NCBI RefSeq assembly: GCF_019649055.1
Contig: NW_026570286.1
Coordinates: forward strand, 124,001-188,000
Source: Paramacrobiotus metropolitanus
Lineage: Eukaryota; Tardigrada; Eutardigrada; Parachela; Macrobiotidae
DNA: 64,000 bases
Direction of reading: 5' to 3'
The notes beneath the pieces are model-generated. The model was not told the DNA's origin, did not search any database, and saw only the letters and a list, made by a program, of their open reading frames with translations. Below, piece by piece: positions 22,608 to 36,700 of this stretch. Within the stretch, counting starts at the first letter, position 1. Each line of letters opens with the position of its first letter. A program made the translations under genes and the position numbers.

Positions 22608-25600
22608 TTGCCTGCACCTTCGACTGTATCCGCGAATCGGTGGCGGCGCGCCCGTTCCCGTCTCCGTCTGGCTACGCTGCACCCAACGCGGCAAAATTCA
22701 TCGGGATCGGTTTCACGGGCGTTTCTCTCTAGATCCATGCTGGAAAAGCAGTCCATGCAATACCGGTAAATTTGAACCGCAAATGCTAAAATATGTTTGA
22801 AACATATCTGCTAAAATTTATATTGAATCTTTCAAGAAATAAAAATTTCATTTTTCTAAAAACTGCTACCAGCAGTGCGTTAATTCTACTGACAGATAAA
22901 GTATTAAATTATTTTGGTATAAGCTAGTATTTTGTTCTTGAATTTAATTCAAATTTCAAATTGGATTTTATCGTATACCGCAAATGGAAGTACAAATATG
23001 TACTTTTGGTGCACCTGTGGCTTGTGAAAACTGCGGGCACGAGTATTTTAAAAGACCACTACAACTTTTATTGTGAACAGCTAGAGCAGTTTTAAAATAT
23101 TTTGATTACTATCGAATTATCATATTTTTATGCACGCTACCCGGTGCATTTAATAACCCGCACGTCTATTAATTACACCGGAATTAAAATGTCTCACCGA
23201 TCCTCCTATCCAGTTTGCGAAATGATCACAAAATTATTAGTATCGTGAAAAGATGCAGACTTAATTACTTGAACACTTTTTAACGTACCAGTCCAAATCC
23301 ATTTGACCAATCATTGTTAGCTGTGTCAAATTATTTTAATTACAGCAACGTTACGAGAGCCCTAGTTATAACCTTTTAATTCATCGTTTAATTCTTTGTG
23401 CCTAACTAGTAAGTTTCTAAGTTTGATGCAACGGGTTTGAATATCAGCTTATTTACATGAATTCATATTACAGTATTAAGTAAACGTGTCTTTATTTGCC
23501 GTGTAACCATACATATGTTCGATACTCTACATACTGCTCACATGCAAATAAACCGATTTTCCAAAGTGGTGCACGAATTGTATGTATTACATCAATTTGC
23601 ATGCACGTATCGCGCTTTGGATCTTTATGCCATGCATCCGTAGCTGTCTTTTGGGACTTCCGCCAGTGAATACGAAATTTGACCTACTTCGAAAGTGCAG
23701 TTTTAATCCAGTTATATAAGTGTAACGTGTAAATCTGCTCTGATGCCTTTGTTTTTAATTGTCGCATAAGTGCAGCGCAATTTGTGTGCAACACCGGAAA
23801 ATATGCAAATGATAAATGACCCGATGAGCAGAATCCCGTCAAAAACCGTTACTAGTATCGGTACGTAATTACTACGTATCATAGCCGTGTATGCATACAA
23901 ACAAATCAGCACAGTTCAAAATATGTGAGACGCCGGAATTGTTTTCTGTCACGGCAGGGATCGTTTTTAAAAATAACTCGGCCATTCCGTGACCTCCATA
24001 TGCATGGATACCGGCTCTGGCATTTATTACACAATGATTAAGCCAAGCGTTAACCGGGTGTTAAAGCTCGATTTCCTGTCGTCAATAGGTTTGTTATTAG
24101 TGAAAAATTACCCAAGCAATTTATAAGCTTATGTAATAGACGACGCTCGGCGATTGTAAAGGGAAACTTTTATAACTACTGATCGCGCTGCCGACACATA
24201 TAGGCCGCCTACAAAAGGATGCTGGATTCCGTAAACATTTTCTTACGCACACTTAAAAAGTCTATCGATTTTATTTCTATCAAGGGAAAGGATCTAACTT
24301 CCGCTTCCACTTGGTTAGCGTAAGTTTTATCCCACTGTTTACTTGAAACTTGCACATGTAGAGCTTTACATTAGATCCCAGAAACGGCCGTGCAGCTTGG
24401 CAAAATCCACCCAGCAGACAGAAATTATTGATTAAATGACCATGACCTGACTTGTGAGTTCCATAGTCGCAATCCGAAAAGTCAGTCTGTTTTTTATCGT
24501 CAAACAATATTATGACACACATAATTAGGATGGAATATGCGTACGGTAGCGTACCTATGACCTTATATACTCGTAGTTGCCCGCGCTGACGTCGTCCGAA
24601 TCTTTCTAAGTTTATATACACTTATTCAATATTTTATTATCTACTTTTCTTCACTCTTTTCCATCCTTTATAGTTATACTGCACTGTGGTAACACCGCTT
24701 TCAGTCGTCTCTGTAGAGTACATACAAAATAGAAAATAAGCGTAATGTTGACACAACTCTAGAGTAGTTTTTAATAAATACTACTACAGAAAACATTTTC
24801 TGACGACACTATCCGCGTACAAGGTCCACGATATAATATCTGCAAATTATATAATAACGAAGCATTGACGTACAAGGAACTAACAATGAGTTTAATGATT
24901 TATTTCGAGCGTAATTAAATGATAATCTCTAACTCAAGCCCTTAAGCTGCCTTTCGCGCTGACTACATCCGTTGTACAGGAGTCTGGGAAATTCCGGTTT
25001 ACGGATTTCCCGTATTAGCCTGGGCATGGGGCCGGGATTGGGATTGGCGCTGCAGTACGCGCAGATGCAGTCCTTACAGACCGGAACCCTGGCGCCGGTC
25101 GTACCGCGCTCATCATCCTCCACCATCACGATGCCCGGCAACGCTCCCGGCGGGGCCAATATGATCGGACTGCAGCTGCAGCTGTCGCAGCCGCAATCCC
25201 CATCCAACACCAGTACCGGCGTATCATTAGTCAACGCCATCAGCCAGAGTAATCTCGTTCCGTCAAGCGCTACTCCGCTGACAACAACAACAATAACCGT
25301 TGCCGCGCCAACACCACCCGCACCGGCATCCAAGCACTGTACGGCCGCTGCGGAGGAGATTGTGGAGCAGATCGTCAGTCTGGCCTATGAGTGCGGGGTC
25401 AACTACTTTGACGCAGCCGACAGTCAGACCAATGGAACGCCGGGTGTGCCGACTGCACTTCCGGTTGGCAGGTAATACGAGTCCAATGGACATGATACGT
25501 GGTTGCTGGAGGGCACATATATAAATGCATTTCAGCGGTTATTTACGGATTAGTTTAATTATTAGTTTACTGCACGAATGCGTCATCTTCGGATTATACG

Positions 25601-27565
25601 GTAGTTGCTTAGAATACAAAAATAAACCAATAATTCAATAGATAAGAAATGTACGTAGTATCTGCATCATGTAACTACACTTTACACATTTCCTTGAAAG
25701 ACTGATTTTAATTGTAATTTTAAGCTGTATGTTCAGTACCGCGCATAGTGTTGTCATATAGTATACGGAGACGGCTAAACTGAATGCACTGGGCGTTTTA
25801 TGTTGCAGAACGGAAACTCTTTTGGGAAAAGTCCTCAAAAAGAAGAAATGGAGGTATTAATATGCTTGTGGTAATTCAAATAATGTTTCCATGATTTACA
25901 AATGATTGCAGTGCATAAGATAATATTCTGTAGTATTGTTATATTATTTTGCATAATTATTATGTTTTACAATACATACTACATAGCACATACAGTACAG
26001 CCTGTAGTTGGTTGAAAGTTAAATACAAATATTGTTTATCTAGCGAGTTACTTATCTGAGCAAATCATTATACGCAGACACGTTGTTACCGACATCGTTC
26101 AAATATTTTAAGATACTGATGGTTAAGTATGGTTCAGTCAGTTTTTGCTGTACTTGTACATGTATTTAGCTGAAGAATTCAATTAGCATTTTTTTGCAGA
26201 CGCTCGAGTTACGTCATTACGACAAAAATCTGCCGCACGGGAACGGCGGAAACCGAGAAAGGACTTTCCCGGAAACACGTGGTGGAATCCTTGCAAGCTA
26301 GCCTGGAACGGCTTGGGTTAGCGTATGTAGATGTCGTATTCGCTTGCTGTCGCGATAACTGCACTCCCATGGAAGGTATAAGTTATAATCCAATATAAAA
26401 TTTATTTAATTACACTAACTGGCATAATGACGCTTCTGTTTATGATTTATAATGCCGCTTCTGCACAATTTAGATAAGTTTGCAACTGACAACATACACT
26501 TTACATGCTCGGACACAAATTATTTTAACTCAATATAATAAAGCGACATATAATGTTTAATATTTTATTTGTATGCTTGTTGGATTTTAGTGACCGATAC
26601 TGCCGCTATTTTTTCAGAAATTGTGCGCGCTTTTTCATGGGTGATCGAGAAAGGGTGGGCCTTTTACTGGGCGACAGCCAACTGGAGCCAAGCGGAAATC
26701 ATGGAAGCCTACACCGTTGCCAAAGTGCTTAATCTCACACCGCCGCTGGCTGACCAGTGCGAATATAATGTGTTTCGCCGGGAGCCAGTGGAATTGGTGA
26801 TCCCGGAGCTTTTATGCGGAATAGGTAAGAAACAGTGGAAGAGATTGTCAGGATAGCATCCTAATTCCTATAAACCTTCAATTATGCCATCGCGGCGCGC
26901 AAACCCTTCGCACATAATATCTTTATGTAATTATGTATTACATACAAAATGTCGACTGTCACGCTGCATTTGACCTTATAAACAATTGGTGATTAAATTG
27001 AGAATGGGATTAAATTTAACAAAGAAACAAGTTATTGCAATATAAAGAGGAACGGTTGGTTATATAACACATAATGCAAATAATAATTGTAGGATGCGGC
27101 AGTATTACATATTCCCCATTGGCCAACGGTCTAATTGTGGGAGATTACGAGATGGACGACAATACATCCAGTTCACTGGCCATGCAGCGCTGGGCCTTAC
27201 TGGAACGCGACACCTCCATCATCGAGCGGGAACGTCGCAACAGCGAAGTGACCTTACACCTGCATAAAATCAAATACCTGCGCCCCATCGCCGATCAGAT
27301 CGGTTGTTCCCTCAGCCAGTTGGCGATTGCCTGGTGTCTGCGCACCGAACTGGTACAGTCGGTGCTGATCAGTCCCAGTTCGTTGGAGCAGCTGCGGGAT
27401 CATCTGCTGGCGCTGTCGGTGCTGGATAAGCTGACACCGGAAGTGTTGGCTGTCATGGAGAAAGTGCTGGGCAATCAGCCGAGTCTGGGATTGGCCAAGA
27501 ATAAGAATGCCACGAAGCCGGGTCAACAGGATAAGCGACGTCGTTCGGTAAGCTCGGTGATTTAG
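22608..27565 (+). CDS. Kv-channel beta subunit-like aldo-keto reductase homologue, 5' end incomplete
   Basis: Supported exons are 22608-22765, 24980-25471, 25809-25853, 26200-26375, 26618-26824 and 27093-27565, all in phase. From [19 protein letters not shown] the protein follows Kv-beta: [90 protein letters not shown] and [11 protein letters not shown]. Kv-beta subunits bind voltage-gated potassium channel T1 domains and carry NADPH in an AKR barrel. The catalytic Asp and Lys remain, but the Tyr and Asn positions are changed, and NADPH-contact positions (the SR in GTSRW, the K in SGKYD) are altered. A Ser/Thr/Pro/Gln-rich insertion of about 100 residues sits after the first strand. The first exon shown may be preceded by another. 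[10 protein letters not shown] also offers an internal start. Confidence 0.82.
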
Positions 27566-28897
27566 AAAGATTATGGTGTTATAGTAAAAACGCAAATATG
27601 CAGATACTTGCAAACCTGCTTGAATATATCCTACATAACATAAATCGTATTGTAGTAGTCAGTCGCTGTATTGTATATGTAATGTAAATTTTTGTGTACA
27701 GACCTACAACGGTACCGGTTTACCCGCCATAAACGTAAATAATGCCTGCCTGCCTGTGTAACTTACCGGTTTATTTGGTGCAGTGATAAATTATCCCAAA
27801 GAAATTTATTTACTACTAAATTCTGCAAAAAAAAGAAAATCACTGATGGTATATTTGCCATTTTCTAGTCAATTCATCGAAAAAGCGTCACTTCATCGCC
27901 GCGACTGAGCATTAGTCATGCCGGAAATCCTTATGAAGGACGAATCGGATACAGAGAATCCATAGACTATTCCTATGATCGGAGACCATCGCACATTTAA
28001 AACTCAGCCTTGGGAAATATAAAAAAAATCTCTTGCCAAAGATCTTAAAAAATATTTTTGTGAAGAATGTACTGCTGCCCGTCTAACTTTTCTCTAATAA
28101 TTTCAAAGCAACCAAAGACTCTTCAATCATTCAATGAGCTTCCAAGATGATCTTTATTTGCGGACAGAATATGTGTATTCCTGTTGGATATATCATTCCG
28201 AAGTAGCCAAATTTTATTTATGTATAACACTAATATAAATATGTGATGATTGTGATCATGAAGGTACATGTACAGATAGGTGCTGAAGCTGAAATGTAAT
28301 TTTGTCAAGATGTTGCGCTATCTGATTCGCTACGAGCTGAAAGAAACGAAATTAAAATACACATCCTCAGTTCTCCTCTAATGCTCAGACGCGGATTAAA
28401 GGGGATTGAAATTTACCATTACAACCGGGAAGAGCAAATACGCTTACTACCTAATACTGTAATGTTTTCATGGTCTAAACCGTAAGGTGATCATCGCCAT
28501 CATCTCACCTAGTGCATATTTATTTTTGTTGAATCTAGAGATGTCAAACATCAGCAAAGATAAACAACATCTAATAAGAGCATGAAAGTACAGGTTGACA
28601 ACGAACGTTTAGTACGGTACGAGTATCATTAACAATTCGCATAAAAATAAACAACTCTCTTCAAACCAAAACAACGCGGTTGTAGAGGTAAGGAAGTACT
28701 CGTAATACTAAACGCATCTCGTGTGCACAAAGTAGAATACTAACGGGACTTTCAGACTTATACAGCAAAATAGATTTCTCTTAGCTCTCTTATGTAGATA
28801 GCAGAATTAGAAAGATACTATCTAAAAATAACACGTTCAACAATAATCAAAATTTTTATTTGAGTTATGAAATATTATCATTGCTCCACGGAATATG
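27566..28897. other. Convergent intergenic region
   Basis: About 1.3 kb of AT-rich DNA between the 3' ends of the Kv-beta-like gene (+) and the SMR gene (-). I see no supported exon or RNA gene. Confidence 0.5.
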
Positions 28898-31800
28898 CTA
28901 CGGTGGTCTTGCGTGCAATTTTTGCACTTTATCCACGTAGAACGTACCACTTGGCGGTCCTTCGACATATCTGGAATTAAGGAAAGGCGATCACTAATAT
29001 GACACAATTTTCTTACAGATTAATTTACAAATTAATCAAGAAGCGAATAGAAATACTGAAATTCGTTGCCGGAGGCTTTTCAACGTCTCCCTTGGAGCAC
29101 AATGAACTCAACAGATTTTAAAATAAGAAACCAACTAAATGCACGTGTTCATCATAACGATACTACTGTCTTAATCAAACAGTAAGTAGTGAGAAGTTAG
29201 AAGAATAAAATAATACGAGGTACTTACGTCAAGTCATGTTTCTTCAAATAAATTTCCACAGCCCGTCGTACTTCCGACACACCATGCCGGCTATGCATGC
29301 CACGCCCCGCGATGATCTTCAGTTCTTTACTTTTATGTTTACGAGCAAAAAAGTCTTCCAGTGCCGTGCCCACTTCATCCATGCGTAATCCGTGCAGATC
29401 GATCTCGCCATCGCTAACATTACTGTTCCGGTCCGCTAAAATATCCAGTGACGCTTGGAAATGCGCTTGTTTCGATAAAGCTTTGTGTTCATGCGCCTGT
29501 GATGCAAATATCATATTATTATATAACAAAATCGTGGGAAGTGAATCAAAACAGGTCCAATTCAGACAACTGAAAAAACGGCGCCGACTATTTGATTTAA
29601 AAAGAGTGGAAGGTATTAAAAAATTAGTAGGCACTGCGGTACCTTTTGCAGATAGTACGCTGCAGCCCCACCACCCAGCTTCTGATCTTTGTAAGCATTC
29701 CCGGCTCTAGCACCGTACTCCAGAGCTTTTTGCTGCAGTTCCAGCGCTTTTTGTCGCTTTCCATAGTAATCAACTGGATCAGTTTTGGGACCTTTATTTG
29801 TAACATTTTCCGCCGAGTTACTACCGATCGGCTTCACGTTAATGACCTTCCCGGCACTGCTCGGTCGGGGAAATCGTGTAGGAGATCCATCCGGCGGATC
29901 ATCCAGTGATTTCTGCAATAAAAGCACATTTATGTACATTTCATGTTTTGCTTCTGCAAAACTTTAGCACATTCCTTCGTTTTTCACAAAACATGACATT
30001 CGTCCATAAACCGTATCTCGACATGATCAGCTTAGTTTTTACATACTTGCAAAACTCCCAAATCCTTACTGCGCTGTGGAAAATTATTGGCAAAGACGTT
30101 CTTTGGTCTGGGATCCAGCGGTGGAAAGGCGGAGTCAGACGATATGCTATCAAATACAACCGACAAGCTCAGTCAAAGAAGCAGTCGAATATGAACTGGA
30201 ATTCACTAACTTGTAAGATTTGAGCAGAACACCGGCATATCTCGACTGCAGTCCATCATCCGACTGGTACATCAACGCAGAAGCCACATCCAATCCCCGG
30301 TACTCCTGTTCGCATAAGTCTACATACATGCTTCTCTGGAAATGTTTTGGCATAGCATTACCGATTCCTTCTCCATTAGCTGCAGCGCCAGCGTCTCATC
30401 CATGATTTCTTTCATAGTCCGGTTTTTCAAATCTTGCTCTGCATACGTCTCGTGCTCCAAATCCTGCAAAAACAGATTTTGCAAGAATGTCCATGGGAAA
30501 TCAAATTTTACAAGAACGGACAACTTCATCTGAATGAAAGTCACAGTGCAAGTCTTAAAACTAAAAAATTAAAAATAGCGCATGAAAGTACCAAACTAAA
30601 CTTGCATCTAGCAGGCAAACAAAACTTACAGAAATAAAGCCAACACATTGAATTTATCAAAAGAAACAAAAAGGGATATTGAATAAGAATATCTGAAAAT
30701 CAGACTAAAGACATTGCATAGCTAAAACTAATTCGTGCTCCTTAAATTGTGTGAATCGGTCAATTAAACGCTGCATAAAGCATGACCCAGGCGGCAGATT
30801 TAAATACAGAATATGCTACGACTGAAGTGCAGATACGCACCTGCAGAGCTTTCGCCAAATGTTCATCTTAAAAACAAAAACGTAACAGTGAAACCTTGAC
30901 TCTCTGAATATCCAATAATTCCGCCATACCCGAATTGTCTGTGATCTCCGCCTGCATCGCGTTAGCTTCCTGTGTGTTTTTCCACGCCTGATACAGTCTG
31001 TACGCAGTTTCCATGTCCAAGTTGATTGTAAGATTATCTATTGATAAAACAGATTATCCATTGATAAGCGATACAGCAAAGTCCAGATTATCAACAAATG
31101 CCCAATTAAACGTACAACAACTTAATATTTCAACGCAACAATAGTCGAAATTAGAAGCCCATATATATTTCAGAATTGAACTGCGGCACCGATATCAATA
31201 ATTAATTTCATTCTTATCACTTTCGAGTAGCGACCCAAATCTTATCTTTCCACTTCCAGCTAACAATAAGACAGTACGTATCGGTGGAAATAACTTACTG
31301 CTGTCGTTCGTGTCGATAGACACCTGCATAAGTCCAAAAGTCATCATCAATCGACAAGCCAAATCCTTGTCAAGCTGCAGACTCATGGGCGCTGAGTAAA
31401 ATGCGCTTTCACCGTTTCCGGCAAGATTGTTATCGCTAGCCTCGTCGCCCAAAACAGTGTCGTTCAGCTGGTTGATTTCGCTCGTAAACCCATCATTCTC
31501 GCCGGTCGGATTCGCATCGGCCGGCCATGCGAACGGCGAACGACGGTTCTCCTTGTCCATCATACGACTTCCACTGGAAGATGAATCTTCCAGCGCCGAA
31601 GATGATGTCGACTCCAAATAATCAATATCCGTGCTCTAAAGCAAAAAAACGAAGCACTTCCATAACACAAAAACCATTACCTTTGCACGGATGTTAATAA
31701 ACGCAGAAATGAGTATCAATCAGCATAGCACCGAGATTAAAAAATTTTTAACAGCTTATAAACAACAACAAATATTTATTAAATCTAGCCCGTTCTCTTC

Positions 31801-32665
31801 AGAAAAAACTAAAAAACAATAGCCAATACTAATAATTTCCAGAAGTACTCAATATTATTAAGTTACAAATGTTTATAGTTCTTTTAGACTGAAGATTTTA
31901 CCTGCGATTTGTCGCACGAACTGCTATCCGACTGCCACAGAGGTGCGTGGAATTTCACGGACTGCGCACTGCGTTCGCTCGATGTGGAGCGGATTTCGTC
32001 GGGTACTGTCGTATCTACCAATAATGTAATCTCTTGTGCCTGTGGCATGTTAGGCAGACAATTATATCCATCCCCTAGGACGATCGTTTCGTTCGGATCA
32101 GAAAGACGATTTCTCTCCACGTCTGTGCCTGTTTCGCTCAATTCAGATGACAAAACTTCCGGGGTTTTCACCAGAGTTTTGCGCAGCTCTTCATCCATTT
32201 CCTTCAGGATGATCATCGTTTTCTCCATGTCGCCTTTGCAGCTAATACAAAATGAAAGGAAAAAATGACGAAATGTATGCAATCTGTTACTAGCACCTGT
32301 AATCGTCAATTACTGTTATTATACCTGTTACGGTCTGCTAAGAGCTGCATGGCTGGTACGAATTATAAAACAATTTTTTAAAAATAGTAATATCATCTAT
32401 CATGAACCATGGTACACCTGTCAAGACGTTTATCTCATTTTAAAACTTACTCTTCAAGCGTCAGCTGAATAACATCCGCTGCGATGTCAGGGAAGAACTG
32501 CTGCAGAGTTGAAAGTTTGCTTTCCGTGAGCGCCTTCGCTCGTGCTGCAATACGTTGGTCTGCATCATTTCCAGATAAGTGGCACTTATGATTTGTCAAA
32601 TGCCACAAATGAAACCCAGACACGGACAAGCATAAAACCTTACCAGATTTCTTTCGCGAACTCAT
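28898..32665 (-). CDS. CUE-DUF1771-SMR domain protein (N4BP2 type)
   Basis: About twelve exons on the minus strand, all joined in phase, give roughly 660 aa. Near the N-terminus a CUE domain spans a splice junction (STLQQFFPDIAADVIQLTLE, then DCKGDMEKTMIILKEM). CUE domains bind ubiquitin. A long acidic, Ser-rich linker follows. Next comes a DUF1771-like helix (DYYGKRQKALELQQKALEY, then AYYLQKAHEHKALSKQAHFQ). The C-terminal SMR domain follows (EIDLHGLRMDEV, LKIIAGRGMHSRHG, VEIYLKKHDL). The last exon, read from about 28973 to a TAG at 28898, adds TYVEGPPSGTFYVDK. N4BP2-family SMR domains are nucleases or nucleic-acid binders, linked to cleavage of mRNAs with stalled ribosomes. There is no P-loop kinase domain, which vertebrate N4BP2 has. 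The gene is divergent from the RS-rich gene. Confidence 0.85.
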
Positions 32666-33750
32666 TTTTCTTGAGATGGTCCCACTACCAACAATTTCGA
32701 CTACCTAGTTGCGTGATAAGCTTAAAGCCTGGTTGATAACTCTCCTGGCAGAGAGGAAACAACAATCCGACTGTCCGAGTCCAACCAAACACCAGAAGTC
32801 GAGTAAACCAAATCAGAATTCAAAATCACAATTAAGAAAGATTTTAAAACTATGATGTTCAAGTTGCGGGAAATACGATGAAAAGGAACAAAACTAAAAG
32901 CGGATCTTACACTACTACTGAAAAACAAAAATTTCTATATTTCAATTTACAGCTGATTTTTCGGTCCCGTTAGCGTTTAATGGTCTTTGACTTTACATCA
33001 GTTCACACTTTGCACCATCAGCCTGTTTTGTGGTGCACATTGGCTGAGTAAGTGCATATTGTGCACGATGCACACAACTTCGCACCCGGCACTTGCTCAG
33101 TAGGGCGGCATATTTGCACCCAGACAAGGTGACGACTACGTGAAAAACCTTTCGCACAGGTGCACCGTGCACCACGAACAGGGTGTTCTAATCTAGCCGT
33201 TAGCCTTAAACCTGATTTTTGCTTGTCAGTTCTGCCGTTTCTTCGTTTTATTTCGGGAACGTTTGAGTTGGCAACCTGCAAGACTGCAACGAAGAACTCC
33301 TGCATAATTCTCTTCTGTCTTCGTTTTCCTATAATCTTTTCGGTTTTGTAGTTTATATTTAAGAAGGTTAAGTATAGCATAGTATGGTGCAGTAAATTTC
33401 AATTGTCTAACTGAACTTTCTCGAGTACTGGACTGCAGTTTGGTATCCCTGTGGCTTTATTCGCTTTTTGCATTTAACCCCTTTGTCAGTTTTTCCTTTC
33501 CGCTTGCAGTTGCTGCTTTTGCATAGCTCGTTGGTGTAAAGTGTCATTCATTGATCCTGGATTATTAGCAAAGTTAATAGAGGACACTCAATACGGACGT
33601 CGCTCGTTCTGTCGATGCTAACTCCCATTTTCTCTATGCGAAGTTGCGAACCATGGAGATCCGGAATGGATAATATTTGATTGATTTCTTTTTGATAATT
33701 TGAATGATCGTAATCTTGACGAACTAGTGAACCATCTGCAACTTATAAAA
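32666..33750. other. Divergent promoter region
   Basis: About 1.1 kb between two divergent genes. Between 33040 and 33175 it has several GTGCA/TGCAC-type motifs, including a near-palindrome around TGTGCACGATGCACA. No exon is supported. Confidence 0.45.
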
Positions 33751-36700
33751 ATGCCACCGAATCGTAATCGCCCCCTCGATGTCAAATCACGGCTGGGATT
33801 TCAGCGGCCACGGCCAAATCAGAACAATGCTCTTCCCAATCGACCCCGTAAGCTGGCTGATAGACTGGGCCATCCGAGAAATTTCCCACTAGACAATCAA
33901 GATGATGGCTTTGATCAGTACGGGGATGATGACTGGGAGGCCGCGCCGTCCAACAATCAGAATGCCCCCTTCCGAATGCGTGTCACCGATCGTCTGGGTT
34001 TTCATCCACGCAGCCGGGATGCTCGATTTCCGGACGATGCGGACAACGTGCTGGATGTCACTGTCCGCCAGCGGAATGGACGATCGGTGCGCTTTGGCGA
34101 TGATGCTGGCAATGGTTTTGGCCAGCCAGCGCCCACAGGTGAGAAGTGTTTTACCAAGGAGTGCGCGTCATACACAACATTTTCCAAATCGCCCTGCTGA
34201 TTTAATATTCGCTGTTCAGCATTAAGGCACTAATTTACGGTATATAAGTACTGAAATAATTTAATAATTTGTTGTTACATTTGTGTTGCTTCTTTGAGTT
34301 CTTTGTAATCACTAAATTGCAGTCGCCATAAAAAGCGAAATTATCATCAATTTCAGTGCAGTTTTCTTCTGTTTTTATTCTCGTTTTATCGGTTATCGTC
34401 ACCGTTATCCGTACGAATACGCTATTGATTACAGTTTACAGACATTTTTAATACTCGTACGAGTATTTGCATTTACTCTGGATGAACTGTAACATTTGTG
34501 CTTGTTCATGATTTTGTTTTGCACTTTATTTTTCTGTTTCGGCACGAGTGAGGGCAGTCACTGCTGCGGCGTTAGGGATTTGCAGTTTTGATAATTCATC
34601 GTCAATAAAATTAATGGGAGAAAAATAATAATATTGAAGTTGCTTAATATCATCTGCAAGTGTACAGTAATACCAAGTACTTTCTATAGTGTAGAAAGTG
34701 TTTTGTATAGAAGTATGCTTTTTTATAGTACCAAGTACTTTCTATAGAATATAGAAGGTTCCTGGTAATACCTATAATTTACAAATTTGCAATAACAGTA
34801 CAGCAGTTCTGCTTTAGTAATGGTTGTTTATTTCGTGTACTCTGTATGCGCAGTTTTCCTAATTTGGCTGTCAAACCAGTTCTTACCTAGGTCTGCTATG
34901 CCGACACGTTGCTTCGAGCATTTATTTACCTAGATGCATTGAAATGCTGATTATAAACGTGACAAACCATATCATAGTGAAATCAAAGTTGACATTCCAC
35001 TGATAGCAGTTCCCATGCGTGCTTTTTCTGCTTGACAGATCTTCGTCATAAAATCAATGCCCGACATAAACCGGACGATCTGCGTAGCCATCTGAACCAC
35101 ATGCGCCATGAGAATGCAGATGTTCCGCTGGAGGATCCCGCGACGGCGATGCGCCGGGTGTATGCCGACATCGCCAACGCACCACTGCCAGATGAGCCAG
35201 CAAACAGCCACGGCTTTCGTCCCTTAAAAATTAACGTGGCGTTCTCGGATGAGGAGCGTCACATCCGGATCCAGGGTAATCCGGATTCCCCGGCTAGTAT
35301 CGACATGGGGAAGGCCGCGAAGCAGACGATGAAGTCGACCATGATCAACCGGCTGGGACCCGTACCCAACGCTTCCACGTCCTACGCACCGAGCAGTCCT
35401 CCCGCTCCGGGAGGATGGAAGCGACACACTGCTAAATCACCCGAAGCCGTTGGTTTTACGCCCGTTTTACGGCCGCCCGCCGAACTGCGGAATGGACGTG
35501 CTGAGACATCGCGGCCGCGACCGCCTTCACCGGTGGAAAAGGTGCGGCCACGCCCGCCGGTCCGCAAACGAATTATTTCACCACCAAGATCCGATGAGCC
35601 GTCGCCACCGCGTCCGGCCCGTCAAACGCGCGTTCCCGTTGACAAATCGCCACCTCGTGCAACTCGCATTCCTATTGACAAGAATCGCCGCAAGCACAAA
35701 ATCTCTCCACCGAGTTCGGATCGCGAGCAGCCGCGCAAGCGATTCAGTGGGGAACGGAAAGCCAACCGCTACGAAGAAAAACGGGATATGGTCCGTAAAG
35801 ATATTGGTCGACGCCGCGAACGTTCTGCTACACCGGAAGTAAAGCGCGAACGGTCACTCACTTCCGCTCCATTGCGGCGTGCCAGAGTGTCTCCGTACAC
35901 GCGCCGTAAAGACATCCGTTCGCGCTCACATGATTCCGACGAAGAGGCTTCCAATATTAAACGCACACGGCGTCCGGTATTGAAACCTTCCCGATCAGTT
36001 TCTGATCGCGTCCGCGTGCAAGCATCTTCATCTGCTCGGACCGCTCAGCCATCCACCAGCCGCATTCGAGAGACTGTGCGCAAGGAGAAGCGCCAGATAG
36101 CCTCACCGCCACGTCGTAAAGAACGTGCTCGACAGAAAAATCCAATTGTTTACGATAAAGTCTCGTCGCCGTCGTACGTGTCGTCGGCCGGAAGCGACCT
36201 GGAACGAGACGATCGTAGCCTGTCGGCTGTGAGCGGTGATTATCTGGACCAGACTGAGAATGTGTCGGACGTTTCGCCGGAAAGACCGGTGAAACGACAG
36301 CGCTACGCATCTGACGATGAGTATGAGCGTAGTCGTGTTAAACGGCGGGAGACGGAATACGACAACGTTGAATCGGGATCGGATGAACAGGAGGATTCAC
36401 GAATGGAGGAAGCTTTCGATAATGTTTCACCGGACGACGAAGATTGGGATGATGATGATGGCGATGAGGACGAGGAGAATGAGGATGAAGATGAGGAAGA
36501 TGGACGAACGGATGATAAGAAACAGCGACGACGTGGACCAGCGACACCGGAGGAGGAATCGGATGAGGAGATTGATCATTATGAAATGAATGCCGGAGAA
36601 CATCGCGGTCGGCGCGACGTCGCAGCCGGGGGAAAACGCGGACAGGCCACGGACCATGTCCGTACCCCGGTTGCGGAGACGACTGTACGCGGAGCGCAGA

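Noticed and set aside
24929-25333. A 134-codon minus-strand frame rich in Val and Gly
   Set aside because: It is the antisense shadow of the low-complexity insertion in the Kv-beta-like exon.
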